Origin: Anaerolineales bacterium
Lineage (GTDB): Bacteria; Chloroflexota; Anaerolineae; Anaerolineales; Villigracilaceae
Assembly (NCBI GenBank): GCA_017985935.1
Contig: JAGNWT010000017.1
Location: forward strand, 1 to 52,428
Direction: 5' to 3'
DNA: 52,428 nt
The translations under genes were made by a program, and so were the position numbers. Of this stretch, positions 24,467 to 34,200 are shown in pieces. A model generated the notes under the pieces. It ran no database searches. It had not been told where the DNA came from and saw nothing but the letters and a program-made list of their open reading frames with translations. Each line of letters begins with the position of its first letter. The first letter of the stretch is position 1.

Positions 24467-24990
24467 TTCAGTTTCTCCGCCAGGATCTTGCGTGCTCGAA
24501 AAAGATGACTCTTCACGTCACTGACCGGGATCTTCAACTCCAGGGCAATTTCATCGTAAGACAGTTCCTGATAATGCCGAAGTTCCACCACGGCTTTGTA
24601 TTGAACGGGTAGCGCAGCAATGGCGATCCGGATCAATTCGCTGCGTTCGCGAGCCTCGTAAATATTTTCAGGCTGTTCGGTCTCACCTGAGTCGTGTTCA
24701 TCGTCCAGTTCGGCGGTGACCTTTTGCCCTTCGAGGTGATTCAAACACAGATTCACCGCGGCGCGGCGTACCCAGGGTCCGAATTCGCGATCAAGGTCGA
24801 ATGCTTCAAGCCGCGAGTACACACGCAGAAAAACCTCCTGTGTGAGGTCTTCCGCTTCCCGTCTTTCATGCGTCATGCGGTAGCAGACGTTGAAGACGCT
24901 GGTCTGGTAGCGCATGATCAACTCGCCAAACGACTCGGTATCACCGTGACGGGCGCGCAAGATCAGGTCGCGGTCTGTGAGTGCATTCAT
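24463..24990 (-). CDS. ECF sigma factor (RpoE/SigW-type)
   Basis: A 175-residue sigma-70 family member with only regions 2 and 4. Region 2 spans about 22-62 (FGELIMRYQ to EAEDLTQEVFLRVY) and region 4 about 115-172 (ALPVQYKAVVELRHYQ, ELSYDEIALEL, SDVKSHLFRARKIL). Between them is an acidic linker. Its gene overlaps that of the anti-sigma factor. A GCAAC-N16-CTGTA promoter immediately upstream, repeated before the second operon, indicates that the sigma factor controls itself and the downstream lipoprotein/DUF1800/DUF1501 operon. Confidence 0.95.
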   Translation of the reverse strand: MNALTDRDLILRARHGDTESFGELIMRYQTSVFNVCYRMTHERREAEDLTQEVFLRVYSRLEAFDLDREFGPWVRRAAVNLCLNHLEGQKVTAELDDEHDSGETEQPENIYEARERSELIRIAIAALPVQYKAVVELRHYQELSYDEIALELKIPVSDVKSHLFRARKILAEKLK

Positions 24991-25003
24991 CGCTTAAGGA
25001 TAA

Positions 25004-25029
25004 TACAGGTAAAGGTGTAAAAAAGTTGC
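25004..25029 (-). promoter_or_regulatory. ECF-type promoter A (sigma operon)
   Basis: On the minus strand GCAAC (25025-25029), 16 bases, CTGTA (25004-25008), then the sigma gene ATG at 24990. The leader would be about ten bases or less. Sequence and spacing match promoter B at 23380-23405. Confidence 0.7.
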
Positions 25030-25091
25030 AAATTGCGAAGGAAGTCCTTTTGTTACTGGGCAGGGAATCTGCACAAAAGCGCGTGCACGAG

Positions 25092-25131
25092 AATAAAAAA
25101 CTGCCAACCGTGAGGCTGGCAGTTTTTTATT
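25092..25131. terminator. Terminator of the fructose PTS operon
   Basis: A strong inverted repeat AATAAAAAACTGCCA / TGGCAGTTTTTTATT with a short inner CC/GG pair. It lies just after the EIIC stop (25145), with T-runs on both strands. Confidence 0.92.
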
Positions 25132-25144
25132 CCATCCTGAGCGA

Positions 25145-26221
25145 TTATTCCGCAGGGACGGGCTTCTTCAAGACGAAGAGCATGCCGGTGGTCACGAGAG
25201 TTCCAACGAGCAATGCCACCACGTACATGGCAAGGTTATCCACCGCATTGGGAATGGGCAGAACAAAGATACCACCGTGGGGAACATGGAGCTGGCAGCC
25301 AAAAGCCATCGAGAGCGCGCCAGCAATGCCTGAACCAACCATGATGGAGGGGATGACCGCGAACGGATCGCGGGCCGCGTAGGGAATCGCTCCTTCAGTG
25401 ATGAAGGAAATGCCGAGAACGGCGGTCGCGCTGGCGGATTCACGCTCATCTTCCGTGAAGCGATTCTTGAACAGATAGGCGGCGAGGGCGATGCCAAGGG
25501 GAGGGGTCATGCCGGCAGCCATCACAGCGGCCATCGGAGCGGTCACCTGGGTGCTGAGCAAGCCAACGCCGAAGGTGTAGGCAGCCTTGTTGACAGGTCC
25601 GCCCATATCGAAGGCCATCATCAAGCCAAGGATCAAGCCGAGGACCGCGGCGCTTCCGGCTTGCATGCCCTTCAACCATTCGGTCAAGGCATTGAGCGCT
25701 GCGCTGACAGGTACGCCCACAACGTAGAACATGATCAAGCCAACAACGAGGGAACTGATGAGGGGCAGGATCAAAACAGGCTTGAGACCTGAAAGGTTGC
25801 GGGGCAGTTTGATCGCGCCGTTCAACCACTGGGTGAAGTAACCGGCGACGAAACCGGCGATGATACCACCGAGGAAGCCGGAACCGGTTGCGCCGGCGAG
25901 GATGCCGCCGATCATGCCGGGGGCGAGACCAGGGCGGTCAGCGATCGAGTAGGCGATGTAACCGGAAAGGATCGCAACCATCAATCCAAATCCGCCTTTG
26001 GCGCCGATGGCGAAAATGTTCGCCCAGAAGGTGGTCCAGGCGGTGGCTTCCATGGTGGAGCCGTCGAGGGCAAGGGTGGCATCGTAGGCGTAGATACCAC
26101 GTGCGGCGAAACCGATGGCGATCAAAAGACCGCCAGCTACGACGAACGGGATCATGTATGACACGCCCGTCATCAGGTGTTTGTAGGCACCTTTGAATGA
26201 ATTACCACTTGCAGTTGACAT
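25145..26221 (-). CDS. Fructose-type PTS EIIC membrane component
   Basis: A 358-residue polytopic permease of the fructose/mannitol PTS family with about nine hydrophobic segments. Typical marks are [21 protein letters not shown] at the N-terminus, [14 protein letters not shown] and [14 protein letters not shown]. It brings fructose (or a related hexose) through the membrane while EIIB phosphorylates it. In most bacteria EIIB and EIIC are fused as FruA; here they are separate genes 24 bases apart. Last gene of the operon, with a terminator right behind. Confidence 0.93.
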   Translation of the reverse strand: MSTASGNSFKGAYKHLMTGVSYMIPFVVAGGLLIAIGFAARGIYAYDATLALDGSTMEATAWTTFWANIFAIGAKGGFGLMVAILSGYIAYSIADRPGLAPGMIGGILAGATGSGFLGGIIAGFVAGYFTQWLNGAIKLPRNLSGLKPVLILPLISSLVVGLIMFYVVGVPVSAALNALTEWLKGMQAGSAAVLGLILGLMMAFDMGGPVNKAAYTFGVGLLSTQVTAPMAAVMAAGMTPPLGIALAAYLFKNRFTEDERESASATAVLGISFITEGAIPYAARDPFAVIPSIMVGSGIAGALSMAFGCQLHVPHGGIFVLPIPNAVDNLAMYVVALLVGTLVTTGMLFVLKKPVPAE

Positions 26222-26245
26222 TTTATTCTCTCCTTATAAATTGAT

Positions 26246-26548
26246 TTATGAGTTCAGGGCTGTGGTGATCACACCTGCCCCGTCTTTAATAGCTGCATTG
26301 CTGGCTGTTTCATAGATCTTCTTTCCAGCAAAGCGGCTAAGATCAACTTTGACATCCGCCGCGATGACCACAATGTCAGCTTCTGCGATCTCGCTATCGG
26401 TCAGGCGGTTTTCAACACCCACAGAACCTTGAGTTTCCACTTTGATGGTGTGTCCCAATTTCTTCGCGCCGCGCTCCAGTCCCTCGGCGGCCATGTAGGT
26501 GTGTGCAATTCCAGTCGGGCATGAGGTGATTGCTACGATCTTTGCCAT
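26246..26548 (-). CDS. Fructose-type PTS EIIB component
   Basis: A 100-residue soluble phosphocarrier. The active-site cysteine is C10 in [16 protein letters not shown], the signature of the EIIB-Fru family. It takes the phosphoryl group from EIIA and gives it to the incoming sugar at position 1. As a free-standing protein it represents one half of the usual FruA. It lies between fruK and the EIIC gene with short gaps. Confidence 0.95.
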   Translation of the reverse strand: MAKIVAITSCPTGIAHTYMAAEGLERGAKKLGHTIKVETQGSVGVENRLTDSEIAEADIVVIAADVKVDLSRFAGKKIYETASNAAIKDGAGVITTALNS

Positions 26549-26583
26549 TCAAATACTCCTTTCAAAAATAAAGACAAACTTCA

Positions 26584-27537
26584 TCAGCCGTTGGGCTGCT
26601 TGATCACAAAAGGTGTGATATCAACCTGCTTTTGGAACTCGTTGATGACCTTGGAGGGGGGCAGGTCTCGACCAAGCCGGGTGACAGCGCTGAGGGAAAA
26701 TGCAGTTGCCAGGCGGGCGCAATCTTCAAGCGAGAGTTTTTGACTCAAGCCTGCGACCAATCCCGCTACCATTGCGTCTCCCGCGCCGACCGTGGATTTG
26801 ATCGCGATCGCGGGCGGGCGCGCCACGAACGCTGAATCTTTCTCGATAAAAAGTGCGCCTTCGCTTCCCATTGAAACGATCACGATCTGAGTTTCATCAT
26901 TGACCAGGGATATGGCCGATGAGTAGGCATCCTTGAGATTTTTCATTGGCAGGTTGAGCAAGGCTCCAAGCTCGTGAATGTTCGGTTTGATAATGTCCGG
27001 GCCGGCTTTTAAAGCTTCGGCGAGCGCTTCGCCGCTGGTATCCAAAACCACCGAGCGTTTTTTTGACTTCAAGATCCGGATCAAGTCGGCATAGAAGTTT
27101 GCGGGAAGCCCGACTTGCAAATTGCCAGAAAGCACGAAACAGCCGCAGGTCTCAGCCATCGACTCGACCTGCTCGTAAAAACGAGAGACAGCGTACTCCC
27201 CGGGAGTCAGCCCCGGCGCGTTCAGATCTGTCGTGATCTGATTCGCTTCGTCCATGATCTTGATGTTGATGCGCGTTTCACCCGGCACCCGGATAAAACG
27301 ATCTTCGATTTTTTTTCTCGCGAAGTGACGTTCGAACACATCGGCATTCTCTTCGCCGAGGAAGCCGGTCACTGCCACTTCGAGCCCGTAATCCGAAAGG
27401 AAAGACGCGACATTTACGCCCTTGCCGCCCGCATCAAAACGGATAGCCCGGCTGCGGTTAACCGTGCCCGTTTGAAAGTTATCCACAGAGACGGTCTGGT
27501 CGATCGCGGGGTTGAGGGTGATGGTCGCGATTTTCAT
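26584..27537 (-). CDS. fruK: 1-phosphofructokinase
   Basis: A 317-residue PfkB-family sugar kinase that converts fructose 1-phosphate to fructose 1,6-bisphosphate. The family signatures are GGKGVNVASFLSDYG near the N-terminus and STVGAGDAMVAGLVAG near the C-terminus, the latter with the catalytic aspartate. Length and motifs suit FruK, and the setting within a fructose PTS operon supports this over tagatose-6-phosphate kinase. Its start overlaps the stop of the EIIA-HPr-EI gene by four bases (27534-27537). Confidence 0.93.
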   Translation of the reverse strand: MKIATITLNPAIDQTVSVDNFQTGTVNRSRAIRFDAGGKGVNVASFLSDYGLEVAVTGFLGEENADVFERHFARKKIEDRFIRVPGETRINIKIMDEANQITTDLNAPGLTPGEYAVSRFYEQVESMAETCGCFVLSGNLQVGLPANFYADLIRILKSKKRSVVLDTSGEALAEALKAGPDIIKPNIHELGALLNLPMKNLKDAYSSAISLVNDETQIVIVSMGSEGALFIEKDSAFVARPPAIAIKSTVGAGDAMVAGLVAGLSQKLSLEDCARLATAFSLSAVTRLGRDLPPSKVINEFQKQVDITPFVIKQPNG

Positions 27538-29990
27538 AAAGCGCGCACCTCTGCGGCAGTGCGGCAGGAAAGTGCTTTCTGCGCGAGCGCTTGCAGGTCA
27601 GTGAGTGAAGTCTTGCGGAGATGCGCCTTAATGGTCGGGATGGTCGGCACTGTGACGCTTAATTCCTTCACACCAAGACCCACCAAAATAGACGCGCCTT
27701 TTGTGTCACTGGCGGCGCCGCCGCAAACAGCAACCCACTTGCCTTCTTTCGTGGCTGCTTTGACCGTCATCTCCACCATGCGCAGCACAGCGGGATTCAA
27801 AGCGTCGGCTTGCTTTGCCAGTTGCGGGTGAACGCGGTCCATTGCCAGGGTGTATTGGGTAAGGTCATTCGTGCCGATGGAGAAGAAATCCACCAATTGG
27901 GCGAACTGATCCGCCATGATCGCGGCGGAGGGAACCTCCACCATGATGCCGATCTCGATCTTTGGCGCGCCCAACTCTGTGCGAATCTTTTCGGTCAACT
28001 CGAGCGCCTGTTCAATATCTTCCAGGGTGGAGATCATGGGGAACATGACCCGGATATTTGCTTCTTTCGCCGCGCGATAGATCGCGCGTAACTGCGGCAG
28101 GAAGAGGTCTGGGCGGGCAAAGCACAGACGAATGCCGCGGATCCCCAAAAAGGAATTATCTTCCTTGGGCAGATTTAGGTGCGGAACTTGTTTATCTCCG
28201 CCGATGTCTAAAGTGCGGATGGTAAGCGGCGACCCGTTCAGTGCCTTGGCCATATCCCGGTAAACTTCGTATTGCTCGTCCTCGGTCGGAGTTTTTCCGC
28301 TTTCAAGGAAAAGGAACTCGGTGCGCATCAAGCCAGCGCCTTCTGCGCCATATTCCATGGCTTTGACCGCATCGGCAACGCGATTTACGTTGGCGAAAAC
28401 TTCCACATTGAAGCCATCTAATGTGTTAGCAGGGGAGAGGCGTTCTGCAAAGTCTGCATTGAGTTGGCGCTTCACCTCCTCGTGCAGTTCCTGTGCGCTT
28501 TCGATATCTTCTGCTTGCGGGTTGAGGTACAAGCGCCCATTGAAGCCGTCCAGAATGCAGTTCGTGTGGCTGGGAATATCAAGGACCGATTCGCCTGCGG
28601 CGACAATGGCGGGAATACCCATGGCGCGAGCGATGATCGCAGAATGAGAAGTGGGTCCGCCTTTGGCGGTGATGAAACCGAGGATCAGATCGGGATCGAG
28701 ATTTGCTGTGTCGGAAGGTGTGAGATCATCCGCGATCAAAATGGATGGGACATGGGTGGTCGCGGGGGATTCGTCTTGAATTCCGAGCATGTGGCGCAAA
28801 ACACGCTGACCGACATCGCTCAGGTCCATTGCGCGTCCGGCGAGCACTGGGTCATCCAGCTTTTTCAACTGGTCGATCCTTATCTGAATGCTTTGCTGCC
28901 AGGCCCAAGCTGCATTGTGCTTTTGGGAGATCAGCTCTTCGGTTTCCTGAATTAATTCCGCATCTTGCAATACTTCAGCATGGACCAGAAAGATCGATGC
29001 CTGACTGGAGCCGAGGCGGACTTTCACTTCCCCGTACAGTTTGGTCAATTCCTTGCGCGCGGCTTCGATGGCATTCTTGAATTGCCGCTTGCCTGAAGTG
29101 GGATTGGAGACAGCATCTTCAACGCGGATCTCTTTTCGGGCGTGCTGGCTGATGGGTCCCACCACGATCCCGTCTGATGCGGCAACGCCTTCGAAAGATG
29201 CCGCAGATTTTGGCGACCAGGTCAATCGGTCCCGGTTTAAGACCGGTGAAGATGACTCTTCCTGTTCACCGAGACCGGTTTCGATTCCGATCTTGAGCGC
29301 AGCCAGAGCATCATCTTCATCCACACCCTGCGCAGACACACGAACGTTTGCGCCTTTGCCTGCGCCAAGTTTAAGCAGGTTAACGAGACTCTTTGCGTCC
29401 ACGATCACTTCGCCATTGCGAACTCGAATGTCTGATGAATATTGCTTGGCAATATTGACCAGTTCGGTCGCGGGGCGGGCGTGAAGTCCCGTCGGGTTGA
29501 TGATGACCGCGTCGAAATATTTTTCAAAATCAGGTGTATTGTGTGGGTTGGGGGATTCGGGTCTTTCGCCCGTGAGCGATTCAATAATGTCCAGCTTGTC
29601 AGTGGTGACAGCCAGGCGCGAGGCTTCTTCTTCATCTGATACCACGCCAGTGAGCTTTCGCAGAATGCCAATGTGTTCACTGGAAGCGGCTGCAATTCCG
29701 ACTACAAGGTGTACTATCTCACCTTCGTTCCATGTCACGCCGCTCGGAACTTGCAGGACCGCGATGCCTGTTTTGAGGATAAGCTCGCGGTTCTCGGGCA
29801 TGCCGTGCGGAATGGCGATCCCATTGGCGAGGTAGGTGTTGGCAACCTTTTCGCGCTCGAACATGCTGTCGAGGTAACGCGCATCCATGTTTCCGTTCTG
29901 GATCAATAGCCGCGCAACCATGCGGATCGCGTCATCCTTGGTTTTTGGAGAAGCGTTCAGTTCGATCTGCGCAGGACTGAGTTCCAACAT
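27534..29990 (-). CDS. PTS multiphosphoryl transfer protein, EIIA(Fru)-HPr-EI fusion
   Basis: An 818-residue fusion carrying all soluble PTS steps. EIIA-Fru occupies about 1-145 with the phospho-histidine H62 in AIPHGMP. HPr is at about 157-245 with H170 in TGLHARPA. Enzyme I is at about 260-818 with H449 in GGPTSHSAI and the PEP-site cysteine C756 in AVCGGAASD. It uses PEP to phosphorylate itself and pass the group on to EIIB. Starting at 29990 with GAGG four bases upstream, it leads the operon (then fruK, EIIB, EIIC). Because EI and HPr are built in, this PTS needs no general PTS proteins from elsewhere in the genome. Confidence 0.96.
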   Translation of the reverse strand: MLELSPAQIELNASPKTKDDAIRMVARLLIQNGNMDARYLDSMFEREKVANTYLANGIAIPHGMPENRELILKTGIAVLQVPSGVTWNEGEIVHLVVGIAAASSEHIGILRKLTGVVSDEEEASRLAVTTDKLDIIESLTGERPESPNPHNTPDFEKYFDAVIINPTGLHARPATELVNIAKQYSSDIRVRNGEVIVDAKSLVNLLKLGAGKGANVRVSAQGVDEDDALAALKIGIETGLGEQEESSSPVLNRDRLTWSPKSAASFEGVAASDGIVVGPISQHARKEIRVEDAVSNPTSGKRQFKNAIEAARKELTKLYGEVKVRLGSSQASIFLVHAEVLQDAELIQETEELISQKHNAAWAWQQSIQIRIDQLKKLDDPVLAGRAMDLSDVGQRVLRHMLGIQDESPATTHVPSILIADDLTPSDTANLDPDLILGFITAKGGPTSHSAIIARAMGIPAIVAAGESVLDIPSHTNCILDGFNGRLYLNPQAEDIESAQELHEEVKRQLNADFAERLSPANTLDGFNVEVFANVNRVADAVKAMEYGAEGAGLMRTEFLFLESGKTPTEDEQYEVYRDMAKALNGSPLTIRTLDIGGDKQVPHLNLPKEDNSFLGIRGIRLCFARPDLFLPQLRAIYRAAKEANIRVMFPMISTLEDIEQALELTEKIRTELGAPKIEIGIMVEVPSAAIMADQFAQLVDFFSIGTNDLTQYTLAMDRVHPQLAKQADALNPAVLRMVEMTVKAATKEGKWVAVCGGAASDTKGASILVGLGVKELSVTVPTIPTIKAHLRKTSLTDLQALAQKALSCRTAAEVRAL

Positions 29991-30036
29991 GCAACCTCTT
30001 TTTGAAGGATGGTACTAATGGACTACAACGTGCGGT

Positions 30037-30065
30037 AGTGTAAACGATTACATATTTTGTGTCAA
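30037..30065 (-). promoter_or_regulatory. Promoter of the fructose PTS operon
   Basis: On the minus strand TTGACA (30060-30065), a 17-base spacer and TACACT (30037-30042): a near-consensus housekeeping promoter. Transcription should start near 30030, about 40 bases before the ATG. The operator-like palindrome at 30040-30051 overlaps the spacer and the -10, so repressor binding would block RNA polymerase. Confidence 0.85.
30040..30051. promoter_or_regulatory. LacI-family operator O1
   Basis: GTAAACGATTAC, a palindrome with one imperfect pair and a central CG, as is typical for LacI/FruR operators. It covers the -10 side of the PTS promoter. Its reverse complement matches O2 in 11 of 12 bases. 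Confidence 0.75.
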
Positions 30066-30167
30066 GGGTTTTCAGGTTAATTGCCAATATATGGGTTTGT
30101 AAGCTCAAAATATTGTTCATTTTTGTGTTTGGTGGTATATTGAAACAAGAAGTAACACCGGATTTAG

Positions 30168-30179
30168 GTAATCGTTTTC
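30168..30179. promoter_or_regulatory. LacI-family operator O2
   Basis: GTAATCGTTTTC, 11 of 12 bases identical to the reverse complement of O1. It lies in the -35 region of the regulator's own promoter. Centres of O1 and O2 are 128 bases apart. Confidence 0.65.
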
Positions 30180-30197
30180 ATTTTTATTACATCAAAA

Positions 30198-30206
30198 TGG
30201 TATAAT
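30198..30206 (+). promoter_or_regulatory. Extended -10 promoter of the lacI-type gene, probably leaderless
   Basis: TGGTATAAT is a perfect extended -10 (TGN-TATAAT) ending seven bases before the ATG at 30214. No ribosome-binding site precedes the ATG, so the transcript likely starts at the initiation codon. No clear -35 is present; O2 occupies that place. Confidence 0.65.
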
Positions 30207-30213
30207 TCTTCCT

Positions 30214-31200
30214 ATGACTAGCATAAAAGATGTTGCCAAAGCCGCGGGGGTCTCAACCGCCACAGTTTCACGGGTGATAGCTAACAACGCACCGATCAAA
30301 GCCGAAACGCGCGAGCGTGTTTTGGAGGCGATCTCCCAGTTAAATTATCGCCCCAATTTAATTGCGCGTAGTTTACGAGTTCAGAAAAGCGCAAAGATCG
30401 GTCTTGTGGTGTCTGATATTCGCAATCCCTTCTTTACCGCCATTGGTCGCGCAGTGGAAGATGCCGCTTATGAACAGGGTTACTCTGTCTTGATGTGCAA
30501 TACAGATGAAAACCCGGAAAAAGAAGAACTCTACCTGAACCTTTTGCATGATGAAAACGTGGCAGGCGTGATCTTTTCTCCAACCCAGCAATTTAGTGCG
30601 TCATCGAAAACTTATGAGGCAAAGATGCCTTTTGTGATCATTGACCGCGCGGTCGAGAACAAGGACACCGATATGGTCCTGCTCGACAACGTATCTGCCG
30701 CTTATGAATTGACCTCCCACCTGATCCAGAACGGATACAAAAAACTGGCGGGGCTCTTTGGCGACGCGAGCGCCACCGGTCAGGAACGTAGCAGGGGATT
30801 TCACCGCGCATTGAAAGATGCCCAACTTACGCCTGTCGCCGCGCATTTTATTTCCCCGCGCATCAAGCAGGGATTTGATACCACCATTGCATTGTTGGAA
30901 TCGAACAACCGCCCCGATGCGATCTTTACCAGTAACAGCTTGTTGACCGCAGGTGCTTTTCAGGCGTTGCGCGCTAAAAAGGTTTTGATCCCGAATGAAG
31001 TGGCTATCGTTGGTTTTGACGAAACCACCTGGGGGGAACTGGTCGATCCGCCCATTACGGTCATCTCCCAGCCAACGGAAGAGATCGGGCGCACTGCCAC
31101 CGAGTTGCTATTCCAACGAATACAAGAACCCACCCGGCTGCCGAAGACCGTTATTTTGAACGGGAACCTGCTTGTGAAAGAATCCAGCAGGCGCAGATGA
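30214..31200 (+). CDS. LacI-family transcriptional regulator of the fructose PTS
   Basis: A 328-residue regulator: HTH at residues 1-24 (TSIKDVAKAAGVSTATVSRV), hinge helix (LNYRPNLIARSLR), then a periplasmic-binding-protein-like sensor domain starting KIGLVVSDIRNPFFTAI. It is transcribed divergently from the PTS operon, and operator-like sites overlap both promoters, so it probably represses the PTS genes and itself until a sugar phosphate such as fructose 1-phosphate binds. It resembles FruR/Cra in role; the effector is inferred from context. Confidence 0.93.
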   Translation: MTSIKDVAKAAGVSTATVSRVIANNAPIKAETRERVLEAISQLNYRPNLIARSLRVQKSAKIGLVVSDIRNPFFTAIGRAVEDAAYEQGYSVLMCNTDENPEKEELYLNLLHDENVAGVIFSPTQQFSASSKTYEAKMPFVIIDRAVENKDTDMVLLDNVSAAYELTSHLIQNGYKKLAGLFGDASATGQERSRGFHRALKDAQLTPVAAHFISPRIKQGFDTTIALLESNNRPDAIFTSNSLLTAGAFQALRAKKVLIPNEVAIVGFDETTWGELVDPPITVISQPTEEIGRTATELLFQRIQEPTRLPKTVILNGNLLVKESSRRR

Positions 31201-31213
31201 TCAAAAGGATCGC

Positions 31214-31252
31214 AAACAAAAAAACACTGTCATTGACAGTGTTTTTTTGTTT
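31214..31252. terminator. Bidirectional terminator, LacI gene / giant surface protein
   Basis: A long perfect inverted repeat with core ACACTGTCA-T-TGACAGTGT, extended by A- and T-runs on both sides. It sits between two converging stops (31200 and 31275). Confidence 0.95.
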
Positions 31253-31274
31253 GTTTCTCGGTGGGAAGTTTGTA

Positions 31275-34200
31275 TTATTCCACTTTGACCAGCACCGCAC
31301 GGACCGCGACACGGTAGGTGTAGTCTTTGGTCTTCTCATTGTAGGTATCACAGGTGATCAGGGTCAGCCATGAATATTCTTCATGCTTGAGCACAGACAT
31401 GGAGTTCGGCCCGACACGCAGATTCTGACGGATCTCGTAGATGTATCTCTGCCCGCCTAAATGAATGATGATCTGATCTCCATAACGCAGAGAGCTAAGT
31501 TTGGCGAACGGTCCTACCGTGCCATCGGCAAGGTAGGCATGCGCGGTGAGGGCTGAGTTGCCGGCGTGCGTTGGGAACGCAGAGCCTTCGAGCCAGCCGG
31601 CATTGCCGCTCAGCCAGGTGAGATTCCAGTTGTCCACATCGAAAGGCACGCCCAGAATGTTCAACTTGACACCAAGCCTTGGGATCTCGAGCATCAAATC
31701 GGTTTGGGTGTATGAAATATTAGCCGGCATTGCAGTCAGCGGGATGACAACACCCGGTTCAAACCCTGTGCGCGGCAGTCGCTGCGGAAGGTGAATGCGG
31801 ATCGTGTCCTCAACTCCGTAATCGTCCAGCCCGCTTGAAGATGCAGGGTCGTACCAGCGCTCGGTGGATTTTGTATTGTAGATCGAGCGCCGATCAGGGG
31901 TGACGCTTGGAGGCGTGGGGTCGATCAACAGTGAGGTCCATTCCACATTGGCGCTGTTATCCACGGGAGAAGGTCCAACGAAGATCGCCTGGAATTCCAA
32001 TTGTGCGCTTTGACCGAGTTGGAATTCATCCCAGACAAAGGTCAATGTGGTTGTGGCGGTATCGTAATCGAAGGATGGCGCCTGCAGCAGGGATCCTGAG
32101 GTGCGGGTGAACTTTTCAGTGCCGGGAATGAATGACAGCCCTGAAGGAAGGACGTCCTTCACGATCACATCGAAGGCGTCTGCGGTGCTTTGGGCTGTAT
32201 GGGCAATATCCAGCGTAAAGACCACAGGCGCGCCGTAGAGGGCCATGTTGGGCTGGGCAGATTTGTCGATGCTCAATTCAGGTTCAACGACTTTGACGAC
32301 CGGCGGCGACTTTGGCTCCAAGACGTTGTTGCCTCCCCAACTCCAGGTGACGCTGTTAGTGAGGGTGGTCCCGAGTCCGTATTGATTGGAGGCGATGTCC
32401 AGCACGATCATGGTGTATCGGATCGTGATGGTCTCGGTTGAACTTCCGCTGTTGGTGAGCGTGCCGAAATCGTAGGTGATCTTGTTGCCGGTCGATTCGA
32501 TCAACGGGTTGCTTGTGCCAACACTGAGTCCATCGGCGCAGTTGGTGCAGACGCCTGTACCCAGATCGAAGGTCATGATCGAGCTGTAGAGCCCGGTATC
32601 GGCGGGGGATGACCCGTCGGTGTCTGGGTCAGAAACTGTGAGGGATGTCAGATCCACGAACGCTAGCCCGGTCTGAGGGAGATCCACCAACAAGGCATTG
32701 TTCATCGAGCCCGTTGGAACCGACATCACGACTTCGTAGGTCAATATCTCGCCGATCGCAACCTCGGGATTGGTGGTGTGCGCTGCTTCAGAACTGACCA
32801 GGGTCTTCGTGATGTTGTTGTTTGGTACCGAAGCCGTAGAGTCTGTGTCTTCGACGGTGCGTTTGGTCTTTGTCAGCGAGTCTTCGGCGGTGACAGTGTT
32901 GGTGATGGTGCTGGCTGGCGAGTCTTTGACGGTGGCGGTAATGCTGATGGAGGTGTTTGCATCTTTTGCAAGAGCAATGCCTGTCCATGTGAGTATATTG
33001 CCGGCTTGGGATGCAGGCGCAGGGATGGCGCTGACAAAGGTCAGGTCGTCTGGCAAGGTATCGGTGACTGTAATATCGGTCAGGTCGACCATGCCGTTGT
33101 TGGTGACAACGACCTGGTAGGTAATGGTGTTGCCAGCGCTGACGATGGACAAGCCGTCATCTTTGGTGACTTGCAGGGATGCGAGGTCATCCTGATCGGT
33201 CGCGGTGTTATCGGTCAGATTCAGTTCATTGACCGGATTGGTTACAGTGACCGTGTTGTCCAATCTGCCTGATGGCGTTGCGGCAATGTTGGCAGTGACT
33301 TGATATGTGAGGCTTTCGCCTTGAAGCAGGTCAACAAAATCCTGGAAGTTCGAGGAGTTGAGTGTGGCGCTGCTGCAGTTGCTGTTGACGGGGTTTGTCG
33401 CTGCGCAGGTCCACGACCACGTTGCCACTTGCGGCGGAATCGCATCATCCACTTGAGCGTTGAACACATCGCTCGGACCTTTGTTGGTGATGGTGATCGT
33501 GTAGTTGAGGGTGCTGCTTGGAATGTAAAGATTCACGCCGTCGGTCTTTGTGACGACGAGATCTGCCAACGATTTGGTGTACAAACCAAAGTCCACCCGC
33601 GGTTCGCTGGTCAGCCCAAGCGCGTGATCGAAAGTTGCTTCAGCGCCCGGCGAAAGGGCAAAGGTTGTGGACTGAACGTATCCACCCAACCCAAGCGATG
33701 AGTTGTACGTGCCGTCAGGTCCGGCGGTGACGCCGATCGCTGTGCCATTATCGTCGTGGTCCGTGGTTACACCATCCACGTCCATGCCGGGTTCGTAGGG
33801 GAATGGCGCTGTGATTCCAGCTGTGCTGGAGATGTAGTTGCGCAGGGTGCCGCCGGGATTAAACTCCGCGGCTGGAATACGGACAAAGTAATTGCCCTGT
33901 GGCAGTCCGCTGAAGGAGTATGTGCCGCCAACGGATGTCACTGTTTGGAGCGGGATGAGTCCGTCCTTTGCCCAGAGTTGAAGATCTACATTGGACAGAC
34001 CGGTTTCGGTCGGGGTCAGACCGTCGTTGTTCGCATCGTTCCAGACCAGGTCGCCTAGTTGAATGGTGTAGAAGCCAAAGTCCACGGTCAGGTTGGATTG
34101 GGCGTCAGGCTGACCTTGCGGCGGGGTGAAGCCGCCTTCGAGGTCCGTTTCGCCAGGTGGTTCGTTGGCTCCGGTTTCGAGAGTGATCAGCCCTGAGACA

